A DNA stretch of 64,000 nucleotides from CAXXOK01 sp963675365 (GTDB taxonomy: Bacteria; Bacillota; Clostridia; Christensenellales; Aristaeellaceae), in contig CAXXVA010000003.1 in NCBI GenBank assembly GCA_963675365.2, positions 682,001 to 746,000 of the forward strand. The letters run 5' to 3'. Positions 24,005 through 34,727 of the stretch are shown piece after piece. Below the pieces are notes generated by a model, which saw only the letters and a list, made by a program, of their open reading frames with translations, made no database searches and had not been told where the DNA came from. How positions within the stretch are numbered: the first letter of the stretch is position 1; each line of letters opens with the position of its first letter. The position numbers and the translations under genes are program-made.

Positions 24005-25225
24005 ATGGCAAATCAGGTTACGTTGCCCCAGATGGGTTTATCGGAAGAAAGCGCCGTGATCGGTGAATTCTATGTCAGTGTCGGCGATACGGTGCAGATC
24101 GGGTCCCGGCTGTTTTCCATTGAAACGGGCAAGAGCGTGTTTGACGTGGAAAGCGAGTTTGAAGGCGTCGTATTGGCGCTGCTGTGCGAAGAGGGCGACG
24201 AGCTGCCCATTCAGGCGCCGGTCATGGTGATCGGCGAGGCGGGCGAAAGCTTTGACGCGCCAAAGGCCGAAAAAGAAGAACCGGAAAACAAAAAAGCCGC
24301 GGAACCCGCGCCGGTGCAAAAGGCCGCGGAGGTCCCGGCCGCCATGGCGTATACCGGCGATCAGCGCGAGAAACTGTCGTCTCCCCGTGCGCGTACGTTG
24401 GCGGATAAAGCGGGCGTCGATGCGGCGCTTGCACAGCCAACGGGCGCGGAGGGATTGATCATCGAGCGCGATGTGAAGCGCATGCTTGATACCGGTGTGC
24501 CGGAACGCGCGCCGGCCGCCGCTGACGGAGACTACAAGGATGTCCCGCTGACGATGATGCGCAAGACCATCGCCAAGGCCATGTTCCAGTCAATCCAGTC
24601 CATGGCGCAGCTGACCCATACGGCAAGCTTCGACGCGACGGAACTGCTTGCCTACCGCAAGCAATGCAAGGCGCAGGAGGAACTCAAGGGCATTACGCTG
24701 GGCGATATGGTGCTCTTTGCCGTTTCCCGCACACTTACGCAATTCCCGGAAATGAACGCGTATTTCCTGGAGGATAAAATCCGCAGGTTCCCGGGCGTGC
24801 AGCTTGCCGTGGCGGTGGATATCCCCGCGGGGCTCGTGGTGCCGGTGATCCGCAACGCGGACAGGATGAGCGTTCTAGAGATCTCCAACGAAATGAAGCG
24901 GCTTGCGGCGGCCTGCCAGAACGGCAGCATCGCGCCGGAGCTCTTAACCGGCGGCACGTTTACCGTGTCCAATCTCGGCAATCTCGGCATAGAAAGCTTC
25001 ACCCCGATCATCAACCCGCCGCAGGTGGGCATCCTGGGCGTCGATACCATTACGCTTCGGCCCCGCAGGGCGGATAACGGCACGGTGAGTTTTTACGACT
25101 GCATGACGCTGTCGCTCACCTACGATCACCGCGCGGTGGACGGCGCGCCGGCCAGCCGTTTCCTGCAGGCGCTGTGCAAGAACCTTGAATCGTTTCAAAC
25201 GTTCCTGGGAGGTGCGAACGCATAA
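24005..25225 (+). CDS. 2-oxo acid dehydrogenase E2 (dihydrolipoyl acyltransferase)
   Basis: A 406-residue E2 with one lipoyl domain (about 1-78, lipoyl lysine Lys43 in ETGKSVFDVE), an Ala/Pro/Glu linker, a peripheral-subunit-binding domain (SSPRARTLADKAGVDAA, about 124-165) and a catalytic domain ending TYDHRAVDG (HxxxDG). It forms the core of the complex and transfers the acyl group to CoA. Start at ATG 24005 with GGAGGA just upstream, not the TTG-type start 42 bases earlier, which lies at the start of transcription. First gene of the operon; it shares one base with the E3 start (TAATG). Confidence 0.9.
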   Translation: MANQVTLPQMGLSEESAVIGEFYVSVGDTVQIGSRLFSIETGKSVFDVESEFEGVVLALLCEEGDELPIQAPVMVIGEAGESFDAPKAEKEEPENKKAAEPAPVQKAAEVPAAMAYTGDQREKLSSPRARTLADKAGVDAALAQPTGAEGLIIERDVKRMLDTGVPERAPAAADGDYKDVPLTMMRKTIAKAMFQSIQSMAQLTHTASFDATELLAYRKQCKAQEELKGITLGDMVLFAVSRTLTQFPEMNAYFLEDKIRRFPGVQLAVAVDIPAGLVVPVIRNADRMSVLEISNEMKRLAAACQNGSIAPELLTGGTFTVSNLGNLGIESFTPIINPPQVGILGVDTITLRPRRADNGTVSFYDCMTLSLTYDHRAVDGAPASRFLQALCKNLESFQTFLGGANA

Positions 25226-26586
25226 TGGAAAACAAGTTTGATCTCATCATCATCGGCGGCGGCCCCGCGGGCTACCGCGCGGCGGAACGCGCCGCGGAAG
25301 AGGGACTTTCAACACTGCTGTTTGAAAGCCGCGCGATCGGCGGCGTATGCCTCAACGAGGGCTGCATCCCGTCCAAAACTCTGTTGTATTCCGCGAAGAT
25401 CTACGATTACGCTAAAGGCGGCGGGGAAAAGTACGGCGTCAGCTGTGAAAACGCGGCGCTCGATCATCAGGCCGTATTGCGGCGTAAAAACAAGGTGGTC
25501 AAAAAGCTGACCATGGGCATTGCCGCGCATCTCAAGGCCGGACATGTAACCGTCGTCAGCGAAGAAGCGGAGATCGCGGGACGCGCGGACGGCGGTATCA
25601 AGATAACGGCGGCCGGGCAGGAATACCTGGGCGCAAGGCTTTTGCTTGCGACCGGCTCCATGCCCACGCTGCCGCCCATCGAAGGCTTGCAGGATACGCT
25701 CAAATCCGGCTTCGCGCTCACCAACCGCGAGGTGCTCGACCTTCCCGAAATCCCCGAGGCGCTGGTTGTGGTCGGCGGCGGGGTCATCGGCCTGGAAATG
25801 GCGAGTTATTTCGCATCGGCGGGCAGCGCGGTGACGGTCGTGGAGATGCTTCAAAGCGTCGGCGGGCCGATCGACGGCGAGATTGCCGAAATGCTGAAGA
25901 AAGCCTATGAAAAGAAGGGCGTGACCTTTCTGCTGGGCGCGACGGCCAAGAAGTTTGAAGACGGCAGGATCACCGTTGAAAAAGACGGGGAAACCCAGGT
26001 TCTGGCCTGCGATAAGGCGCTGGTCAGCATCGGCCGCCGGCCCGTTCTCCCCAAAGGCGCGGACAAACTGAAGCTGACGGTGGAGCGCGGCGCGGTGGTC
26101 ACCGACGAGCACATGCTCACCAGCGAGCTGAACGTCTACGCCGCGGGCGATATCAACGGCAAGAGCATGCTCGCGCACACGGCCTACCGGGAGGCGGAGG
26201 CCGCCGTCAATCACATGGCGGGCAAGAGCGACGCGATGGATTATTCCGCGATTCCGTATGTGATTTACACCAATCCCGAGGTCGCAGGATGCGGCGAAAC
26301 GCTCGCGTCGGCTAAGGCCAGGGGGATCGACGCAATTGAGAAAAAAGTACCGCTTGCCTACGCGGGCCGCTTTGTGGCCGAAAACGAGGGCGGCGACGGC
26401 GTACTCAAGGTCGTGATGGAGAAGTCGGGCAAAATCCTCGGCGTTTCCATGCTCGGCAATCCCGCCAGCGAGATCATCTTCGGCGCGGCCATGATGATCG
26501 GTAGGGAAATGCGCACGCAGGACCTGCGGCGCATCGTATTCCCGCATCCCACAGTCAGCGAAATCTTCAGAGAAGTGATATTTTAG
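25225..26586 (+). CDS. lpdA: Dihydrolipoyl dehydrogenase (E3)
   Basis: A 453-residue flavoprotein disulfide reductase. FAD motif IIIGGGPAGYRAAE (about 8-21), redox-active cysteines in CLNEGCIPSK (Cys42, Cys47), NAD motif VVVGGGVIGLEMASYF, second FAD motif NVYAAGDINGKSMLAHTA, and the C-terminal His-Glu pair in FPHPTVSEIFRE. It reoxidises the lipoyl groups of the E2 encoded just upstream and passes electrons to NAD+. The start overlaps the E2 stop by one base, so translation is coupled. Confidence 0.93.
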   Translation: MENKFDLIIIGGGPAGYRAAERAAEEGLSTLLFESRAIGGVCLNEGCIPSKTLLYSAKIYDYAKGGGEKYGVSCENAALDHQAVLRRKNKVVKKLTMGIAAHLKAGHVTVVSEEAEIAGRADGGIKITAAGQEYLGARLLLATGSMPTLPPIEGLQDTLKSGFALTNREVLDLPEIPEALVVVGGGVIGLEMASYFASAGSAVTVVEMLQSVGGPIDGEIAEMLKKAYEKKGVTFLLGATAKKFEDGRITVEKDGETQVLACDKALVSIGRRPVLPKGADKLKLTVERGAVVTDEHMLTSELNVYAAGDINGKSMLAHTAYREAEAAVNHMAGKSDAMDYSAIPYVIYTNPEVAGCGETLASAKARGIDAIEKKVPLAYAGRFVAENEGGDGVLKVVMEKSGKILGVSMLGNPASEIIFGAAMMIGREMRTQDLRRIVFPHPTVSEIFREVIF

Positions 26587-26595
26587 GAGGGCCTT

Positions 26596-29061
26596 ATGCC
26601 ACAGAGTCAATTTTACGATCCCAACGTCGTCCGTGCCAAAGGAGAACTGAAAATCCCGTCCATCCCGCTCAATACCTATCAGAAGGGTGTCAAGGACGAG
26701 CGCGAGAACTTCACAGACGAGGAATTCATTAACATTTTCCACGATATGCAGGCGATCCGCGAGCTGGAAACCATGATTTTGAACGTTCGCACCACCAAGC
26801 AGTACAACGGTGTGGAATACCTCTACACAGGCCCCGCGCACCTGTACACCGGGCAGGAGGCGGCGGCCGTCGGTATGGCGTATACGCTGGACCTTGACGA
26901 CGCGATCTTCGGCTCGCACCGCAGCCACGGCGAGGTGCTCGCGCGCGGGTACAGCGCCATCCGCCAGCTGAGTGACGACAAGCTGATGGAAATCATGCGT
27001 ACGTTCAACGACGGCAAAACGCTTGCCGCCATCGAAAGCCGCGCCAAGGGCAACGTGAAAAAAGTCGCGCAGGATTTCCTGCTGTACGGCTTCATGGCGG
27101 AGCTGTTCGGCCGTGAAAACGGCTTTACGCGCGGGCTTGGCAACTCCATGCACGTGTTCTTCACGCCGTTTGGCATTTATCCCAACAACGCCATCGTCGG
27201 CGGCAGCGCGGGCGTTACGGTCGGCGCGGCGCTGTATAAAAAGGTCATGAAAGAAAAAGGCATGGTCGTCTGTAACATCGGCGACGGTTCGCTTGGCTGC
27301 GGCCCGGTTTGGGAAGCGATGAACTATTCCTCCATGGAGCAGTTCACCAAGCTTTGGGACGAAGCCCACAAGGGCGGGCTGAAGCTCGTGTTTAACTTCT
27401 TTAACAACGGCTACGGCATGGGCGGACAGACCGACGGCGAAACCATGGCCTACGGCACGCTGGCGCGTGTCGGCGCGGGCATCAATGCCGACGCTATGCA
27501 CGCAGAGCGCGTGGACGGCTATAACCCCCTGGCGGTGATCGACGCGTACAAGCGCAAGCGCAAGCTGCTTGAAGAGGGCAAGGGCCCGGTGCTGCTGGAC
27601 GTGGTCACCTACCGCTACGTCGGCCATTCCACCACCGACGCGTCCACTTACCGCACCAAGGAAGAGATCGAAACTTGGCAGTCGCAGGATGCGATCGCCA
27701 ACTACCGCAAGCAATTGATCGACGCGGGCGTGGCGACGGACGAACAGCTGACCGCGATTGAGGAAAGCATTAAAAACGATACGACCGAGATTCTGAAGAT
27801 CACCATCGACGACGCCGTTTCACCGCGTTCCGATCTGAAAAAGAATCCCGACGCCATTCGCGGCTTCAATTTTTCCAACGAGCGTATCGAAGTGTGCGCC
27901 GCCGGCGAGCCGGACGTGCTCATGCCCCTGGAAGAAAACCCCCGTGTTGTGAAGAACAAGAAAAAGGCGCGTTACGCTTTCGACGAAAAAGGCGCGGCCG
28001 TTTCCAAGATCCGGCAGTTCAACGTGCGCGACGCGCTGTTTGAGGCGATCATCCACAAGTTCTATCAGGATCCAACTCTGATCGCCTTTGGCGAAGACAA
28101 CCGCGACTGGGGCGGCGCGTTCGGCGTGTACGTCGGGCTGACCGAATCGCTTCCGTATCATCGCTTCTTCAACTCCCCGATCAGCGAAGGAACGATCGTA
28201 TCCAGCGCCGTCGGCTACGCGCTGATGGGCGGCCGGGCAATCCCCGAGCTGATGTACTGCGACTTCCTGGGTCGCGCGGGCGACGAAGTGTTCAACCAGC
28301 TCGCCAAATGGCAGGCCATGAGCGCCGGCGCGCTGAAAATGCCGGTGGTCTTGCGCGTATCGGTGGGCAACAAATACGGCGCCCAGCACTCGCAGGACTG
28401 GACCAGCCTCGTCACCCACATCCCCGGCCTCAAGGTCTGTTTCCCGGTTACCCCGTACGACGCCAAAGGCCTGATGAACGCCGCGCTTGCGGGCAGCGAC
28501 CCGGTGGTGTTCTTTGAAAGCCAGAAGCTTTACGACAAGGGCGAGGAATTCCACAAGGAAGGCGTGCCCGAGGAGTATTACGAAATTCCGCTGGGCGAGC
28601 CGGATATCAAGCGCGAAGGCACGGACCTGACCATCCTGTCCGTCGGCGCGTCGCTGTACCCGGCCATGGAAGCGGCCAAAGAACTGGAGGCCTACGGCGT
28701 ATCCGCCGAGGTAATCGACGCGCGCAGCCTGGTGCCCTTCAACTATGAACTGGTGAACGAGAGCGTGAAGAAAACCGGCCGCATCGTGCTGATTTCCGAC
28801 GCCTGCGAGCGCGGCAGCCACATGAACGACGTCGCCCGCAATATCACCGAGTTCTGCTTTGGGTATTTGGACGCCCCGCCCGTCGTGGTCGGCGCAAGCA
28901 ACGGCATCAGCCCCTGTCCGGAACTGGAGCACTACTACTACCCGCAGGCAAGCTGGGTGCTGTCCGCCGTCCACCAGAAGATATTGCCCCTGAAGGGCTA
29001 CGTACCGGAGTTCAACTACCAGACGCTGGAGAAAATGCGGCGCGAAAGCCTGGGTATTTAA
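26596..29061 (+). CDS. Fused E1 alpha-beta 2-oxo acid dehydrogenase (TPP enzyme)
   Basis: An 821-residue fusion of E1 alpha (about 1-430) and E1 beta (about 465-821). The alpha part has the TPP motif GDGSLGCGPVWEAMNYSS and RYVGHSTTDASTYR; the beta part has FGEDNRDWGGAFGVYVGL, GKQ-like FFESQKLYDKG and DARSLVPFNYE. Known alpha plus beta subunits total near 650 residues; the surplus includes about 45 residues between SHGEVLARG and GFMAELFGRENG and a linker between the halves. The substrate (pyruvate, acetoin, branched-chain or another 2-oxo acid) cannot be told from motifs. GGAGG precedes the ATG. Being inside an aldolase operon suggests it oxidises the 2-oxo product of that pathway. Confidence 0.85.
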   Translation: MPQSQFYDPNVVRAKGELKIPSIPLNTYQKGVKDERENFTDEEFINIFHDMQAIRELETMILNVRTTKQYNGVEYLYTGPAHLYTGQEAAAVGMAYTLDLDDAIFGSHRSHGEVLARGYSAIRQLSDDKLMEIMRTFNDGKTLAAIESRAKGNVKKVAQDFLLYGFMAELFGRENGFTRGLGNSMHVFFTPFGIYPNNAIVGGSAGVTVGAALYKKVMKEKGMVVCNIGDGSLGCGPVWEAMNYSSMEQFTKLWDEAHKGGLKLVFNFFNNGYGMGGQTDGETMAYGTLARVGAGINADAMHAERVDGYNPLAVIDAYKRKRKLLEEGKGPVLLDVVTYRYVGHSTTDASTYRTKEEIETWQSQDAIANYRKQLIDAGVATDEQLTAIEESIKNDTTEILKITIDDAVSPRSDLKKNPDAIRGFNFSNERIEVCAAGEPDVLMPLEENPRVVKNKKKARYAFDEKGAAVSKIRQFNVRDALFEAIIHKFYQDPTLIAFGEDNRDWGGAFGVYVGLTESLPYHRFFNSPISEGTIVSSAVGYALMGGRAIPELMYCDFLGRAGDEVFNQLAKWQAMSAGALKMPVVLRVSVGNKYGAQHSQDWTSLVTHIPGLKVCFPVTPYDAKGLMNAALAGSDPVVFFESQKLYDKGEEFHKEGVPEEYYEIPLGEPDIKREGTDLTILSVGASLYPAMEAAKELEAYGVSAEVIDARSLVPFNYELVNESVKKTGRIVLISDACERGSHMNDVARNITEFCFGYLDAPPVVVGASNGISPCPELEHYYYPQASWVLSAVHQKILPLKGYVPEFNYQTLEKMRRESLGI

Positions 29062-29076
29062 GCCGGAGGTGATACC

Positions 29077-31014
<1,938 letters not shown>

Positions 31015-31025
31015 TGGGAGAACGA

Positions 31026-32282
31026 ATGACAGTTATCAAAAAGCTCAACGCCGACACCGCAAAAGAACGCCTGGAGGACCTACACGCGCTTTTACAGGAG
31101 CAAACGTTAAAACCGGAGCGCACGGCGTTTGTGAACAACCATATCCACACCACCTATTCCTTTTCGCCGTATTCGCCGGCGTCCGCGGCGTACTACGCCT
31201 GGATGAACGGACTGGCGACCGCGGGAATTATGGATCACGATTCGGTTTCGGGAGCCAAGGAGTTTCTGGAAGCGGGCAAACGCATCGGTATCAGCGTGAC
31301 CAACGGCTTTGAATGCCGCTGCGGCATGCAGGGAACGCCGTTTGAAACAATCCGCCTCAACAACCCGGATCAGACCGGCGTGGCGTACGTCGCCTGCCAC
31401 GGCATCCCGCACCAGAATATCGATAAAGCGGACGCATGGCTCAAGCCATACCGGGAGAAACGCGAACAGCGCAACCGCTTGATGGTCGAAAGGCTCAACA
31501 GCCTGTGCGATAATCCCGCGCTGCGGCTTGATTATGACAAGGACATCCGCCCGCTCAGCCAGGCGCAGGACGGGGGATCGGTCACCGAAAGGCACATCCT
31601 GTACGCGCTTTCAAAAAAAGCGCTTATGCAAGCCGCGCCGGGCGACGCGATGCTCGCGCTGCTGAAGGATCAATACGGCATCGAAGCAAAGGGCGGTACA
31701 CGCGACATTCTGCTCAAAACGGACGATCAGTACTACGATTACCGCCTGCTGGGCGTGTTTAAAAGCCATCTGGTGGAGAGATTCTACATCGACGCGACGG
31801 ACGAGTGCCCGCATATCCTGGAGTTCGTCTCGTTCGTCAAGTCCATCGGCGCGGTTTCGGCTTACGCCTATCTGGGCGACGTCGGGCAAAGCGTAACGGG
31901 CGATAAAAAGGCGCAGGTATTCGAGGACGCGTTTTTGGACGACCTGATCGCTTGGCTCAAACAGGCGGGCTTCAACGCCGTCACCTTCATGCCGACCCGC
32001 AACAGCTCCGGCCAGCTTACGCGCATCATGCGGCTATGCCGAGAGCAGGACCTGTTCCAGATCTCGGGCGAGGATATCAACACGCCGTTCCAGTCCTTCA
32101 TCTGCAAGCAGCTGGAACTGCCGGAGTACAAGCATCTGGCGGACGCGGCCTGGGCGCTGATCGGCCACGAGCGGCTCGCGACCAAAGACCTGAACGACGG
32201 TTTGTTTTCTGTAAAAACCATTGCGACATTCCCGGAACTCAAAGACCGCATAGCATATTTTTCAAAAGCGGCGAAAGGATGA
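31026..32282 (+). CDS. PHP-domain metal-dependent hydrolase
   Basis: A 418-residue PHP-superfamily protein. Metal-ligand motifs are NNHIHTTYSFSPYSP (HxH), IMDHDSVSGAKEF, NGFECRC, and a late GEDINTPFQSF. Between them lies an insert of about 150 residues rich in Lys/Arg with ACHGIPHQN. PHP enzymes hydrolyse phosphoesters or lactone-like bonds; I know no characterised protein of this exact build. Start at ATG 31026, since GGGAG is 5 bases upstream; the in-frame ATG at 31014 overlaps the previous stop and has no site. Its position inside the aldolase operon suggests a phosphatase or lactonase step. Confidence 0.72.
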   Translation: MTVIKKLNADTAKERLEDLHALLQEQTLKPERTAFVNNHIHTTYSFSPYSPASAAYYAWMNGLATAGIMDHDSVSGAKEFLEAGKRIGISVTNGFECRCGMQGTPFETIRLNNPDQTGVAYVACHGIPHQNIDKADAWLKPYREKREQRNRLMVERLNSLCDNPALRLDYDKDIRPLSQAQDGGSVTERHILYALSKKALMQAAPGDAMLALLKDQYGIEAKGGTRDILLKTDDQYYDYRLLGVFKSHLVERFYIDATDECPHILEFVSFVKSIGAVSAYAYLGDVGQSVTGDKKAQVFEDAFLDDLIAWLKQAGFNAVTFMPTRNSSGQLTRIMRLCREQDLFQISGEDINTPFQSFICKQLELPEYKHLADAAWALIGHERLATKDLNDGLFSVKTIATFPELKDRIAYFSKAAKG

Positions 32283-32287
32283 CTAAA

Positions 32288-33565
32288 ATGCTGACAACCG
32301 CGTTAAGACTTTACGGAGAAAACGATCTCCGGTTGGAAAGCTTCGAGCTTCCCGAAATCAAAGATGATGAAATTCTCATCAAAATTGTCTCGGACTCCAT
32401 TTGCATGTCCACCTACAAGGCTGCCAAGCAGGGAAGCGCGCACAAGCGCGTTCCCAACGACGTAGCGAACAATCCCGTGATCGTCGGGCACGAATTTTCC
32501 GCTGAAATCGTGGAAGTCGGGAAAAAGTATGTGGGCCAGTATAAACCGGGCGAACGCGTATCGCTGCAGCCCGCGCTCAAAGGCACCTACGATGCTGCCG
32601 GCTATACCTTTCCGTACATCGGCGGCGACTCGACGTACAGCATTATCCCTGCCCGCTATATCGAGCAGGGCAACTTGCTGCCGTTTACGGGGGACGCGTT
32701 TTTCGGCGCGTCGCTGTCCGAGCCGCTTTCCTGTGTAGTTGGAGCGGTGCACGCTTGCTACCATACCACGCAGGGCGAGTACACCCACGATATGGATATC
32801 AAAGCGGGCGGCATGGCCGCGATTCTGGCGGGCGCGGGGCCGATGGGCCTTGCGATGATCGATTACCTGGTACACCGCGACCGGAAGCCGGGGAAGATCG
32901 TCGTCACCGATATCGACGACGCAAGGCTTTCCCACGCAAAGGAAATTTTATCCGAGAGCGAAGCCGCCAAGAACGGCGTGCAGCTGATTTACCTGAACAC
33001 CAAATGGATGGACGATCCCGTGGCGGAGCTGAAGAAAATCTCCGGCAAGGACGGTTACGACGAGGTCTACATCTTTGCGCCTGTTCCGGCGGTGGTTGCG
33101 CAGGGCGACGCGATCCTGGGGTATGACGGCTGCCTGAACTTTTTCGCCGGACCGACCGATACAAAATTCACCGCGCCGTTCAACTTCTACAATGTGCATT
33201 ACAACCAAACGCATATCGTTGGCACTTCCGGCGGCAATACTGAGGACATGCGCGAAGCGCTGAAACTGGCCGGCGAAGGGCGTATCACGCCCGCCATTCT
33301 GGTTACGCACATCGGCGGACTGGACGCGGCGAAAGAAACCATTTTAGACCTTCCGCACGTACCCGGCGGCAAAAAGCTGCTGTACACGCACATCAGCCTG
33401 CCGCTGACGGCAATCGAGGATTTCGCGGAGAAGGGAAAGACCGAACCGCTGTTTCAAAAGCTTGCATCGCTTTGCGCCAAGACCGGCGGACTTTGGAACG
33501 CGGACGCGGAAAAATATCTGCTGCAAAACGCACCGAAGCTTGACGCACAGCAATACCGGATATAG
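32288..33565 (+). CDS. MDR-family dehydrogenase, L-sorbose-1-phosphate reductase-like
   Basis: A 425-residue medium-chain dehydrogenase. The catalytic region has DSICMSTYK (catalytic-zinc Cys) and VIVGHEFSAEIVEVG; the cofactor-binding part has ILAGAGPMGLAMIDYLVHR and VVTDIDDARL. The four-Cys structural zinc lobe of alcohol dehydrogenase is not visible. The nearest annotated type I recall is L-sorbose 1-phosphate reductase; the substrate is inferred to be a polyol or ketose phosphate. ATG at 32288, not 32279: AAAGG abuts the latter but is 9 bases from the former. Last gene of the operon; a separate promoter follows. Confidence 0.75.
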   Translation: MLTTALRLYGENDLRLESFELPEIKDDEILIKIVSDSICMSTYKAAKQGSAHKRVPNDVANNPVIVGHEFSAEIVEVGKKYVGQYKPGERVSLQPALKGTYDAAGYTFPYIGGDSTYSIIPARYIEQGNLLPFTGDAFFGASLSEPLSCVVGAVHACYHTTQGEYTHDMDIKAGGMAAILAGAGPMGLAMIDYLVHRDRKPGKIVVTDIDDARLSHAKEILSESEAAKNGVQLIYLNTKWMDDPVAELKKISGKDGYDEVYIFAPVPAVVAQGDAILGYDGCLNFFAGPTDTKFTAPFNFYNVHYNQTHIVGTSGGNTEDMREALKLAGEGRITPAILVTHIGGLDAAKETILDLPHVPGGKKLLYTHISLPLTAIEDFAEKGKTEPLFQKLASLCAKTGGLWNADAEKYLLQNAPKLDAQQYRI

Positions 33566-33573
33566 CATTCGTC

Positions 33574-33602
33574 TTGTCATCGGCTGAAAAACCGGATATA
33601 CT
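33574..33602 (+). promoter_or_regulatory. Promoter of the NadR-like gene
   Basis: TTGTCA (33574-33579) and TATACT (33597-33602), 17-bp spacer, 34 bases before the GTG start. Confidence 0.5.
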
Positions 33603-33635
33603 TATGCTCATCTAAACGGCAGAGGGGGACTTTGC

Positions 33636-34679
33636 GTGTATAAGATCGGCGTGTATTTCGGGCGCTTCTGCCCGCCGCACAGGGGTCACTTGTACCAGAT
33701 CATCGAGGCGTCCACGCGCTGCGAAAAGCTGATCGTGGTGTTATCCGATAACGAGCAAGAGACCATCGACATCTGCCGCCGGGCGGGCCAGCCGATCATT
33801 ACCTATCAGCTGCGCAAACAGTGGATTTCCCAGCAGGTGCAGGATATCGAACATATCAAGGTGCGCGTGCTCAATGAAAACTTTATTCCGCGTTACCCGT
33901 CCGGCTGGGACGAGTGGTGCAAGGAGATGCGAAACGTCGTCCCCGAACATATCGACGCGTTTTTTGCGGGCGACGTCAAGTTTGAAGCGATGCTCAAGCG
34001 GCACTTCCCTGAATCCGCCGTGGAGATATTCGATCCAAAGCGTACGCGCTATCCGATCTCCGCAACGGACATCCGCAACGATATCCTGGGTAACTGGGAT
34101 TACATTCTGGGTTCCGCGAGGCCGTTTTTTGCCAAGAAGGTGCTCATCGCGGGCACGGAAAGCTGCGGCAAAACGACGCTGACCAAATGCATGGCCAAGC
34201 TCTACAACACCTCCTGGTCCGAGGAGGTCGGCCGCTACTACGCGCGGGATTACCTTGGCAACGACGAGAGCATCTTCACCGATACGGATTTTTCCCGCAT
34301 TGCGCATCTCCAGTACGAGCAGGACTACCACGCCCTGCGCTCGGCCAACCGGGTTTGCTTTTTCGATACGGACGCGACCTATACGGATTACTTTTCGGAA
34401 CTGTTTTTGGGTCAGCGCAACGAATTGGTGGAAGCGTATATCGACCCCGCCAAGTATGATATGGTGCTGTTTCTATTGCCGGACGTACGCTGGGTGGACG
34501 ACGGCCAGCGCTTAAACGGTGATCAGGAGCGGCGCATTATGCTCAGCGACCGGCTGCTTTCCATGTACAGGGAGCAGGGCTTCGGCGAAAAGATCGTCAT
34601 CCTGTCGGGCAACTACGAGCAGCGGTTAACCCGGGCAGTAAAGCTGGTGGACGGTCTGCTTCTTGGAAACACGATTTAA
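33636..34679 (+). CDS. NadR-like NMN adenylyltransferase / ribosylnicotinamide kinase
   Basis: A 347-residue bifunctional enzyme of NAD salvage. The N-terminal nucleotidyltransferase has GRFCPPHRGH (9-18) and the ISATDIR (ISSTxxR) motif near 140; the C-terminal kinase has the Walker A GTESCGKTTLTK (about 172-183). Together they phosphorylate nicotinamide riboside and adenylate NMN. The helix-turn-helix of enterobacterial NadR is absent, so it is not a repressor. The start is GTG with AGAGGGGG upstream. It is read in the same direction as the dehydrogenase operon but has its own promoter; NAD supply for those dehydrogenases is an attractive but unproven link. A bidirectional terminator follows. 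Confidence 0.85.
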   Translation: MYKIGVYFGRFCPPHRGHLYQIIEASTRCEKLIVVLSDNEQETIDICRRAGQPIITYQLRKQWISQQVQDIEHIKVRVLNENFIPRYPSGWDEWCKEMRNVVPEHIDAFFAGDVKFEAMLKRHFPESAVEIFDPKRTRYPISATDIRNDILGNWDYILGSARPFFAKKVLIAGTESCGKTTLTKCMAKLYNTSWSEEVGRYYARDYLGNDESIFTDTDFSRIAHLQYEQDYHALRSANRVCFFDTDATYTDYFSELFLGQRNELVEAYIDPAKYDMVLFLLPDVRWVDDGQRLNGDQERRIMLSDRLLSMYREQGFGEKIVILSGNYEQRLTRAVKLVDGLLLGNTI

Positions 34680-34684
34680 CAGAA

Positions 34685-34722
34685 ATAAAAAAGAACGCTC
34701 CGGTCGGAGCGTTCTTTTTTAA
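34685..34722. terminator. Bidirectional terminator
   Basis: An inverted repeat AAGAACGCTCCG / CGGAGCGTTCTT (34691-34716, two-base centre) is flanked by an A run and T6. It separates the convergent stops at 34679 and 34728. Confidence 0.88.
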
Positions 34723-34727
34723 TAAGC

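Noticed and set aside
25309..27714. A very long open frame (about 800 codons) on the minus strand opposite E3 and E1
   Set aside because: The plus strand has clear enzyme motifs; the minus frame has no recognisable domain and is the usual antisense shadow in G+C-rich coding DNA.
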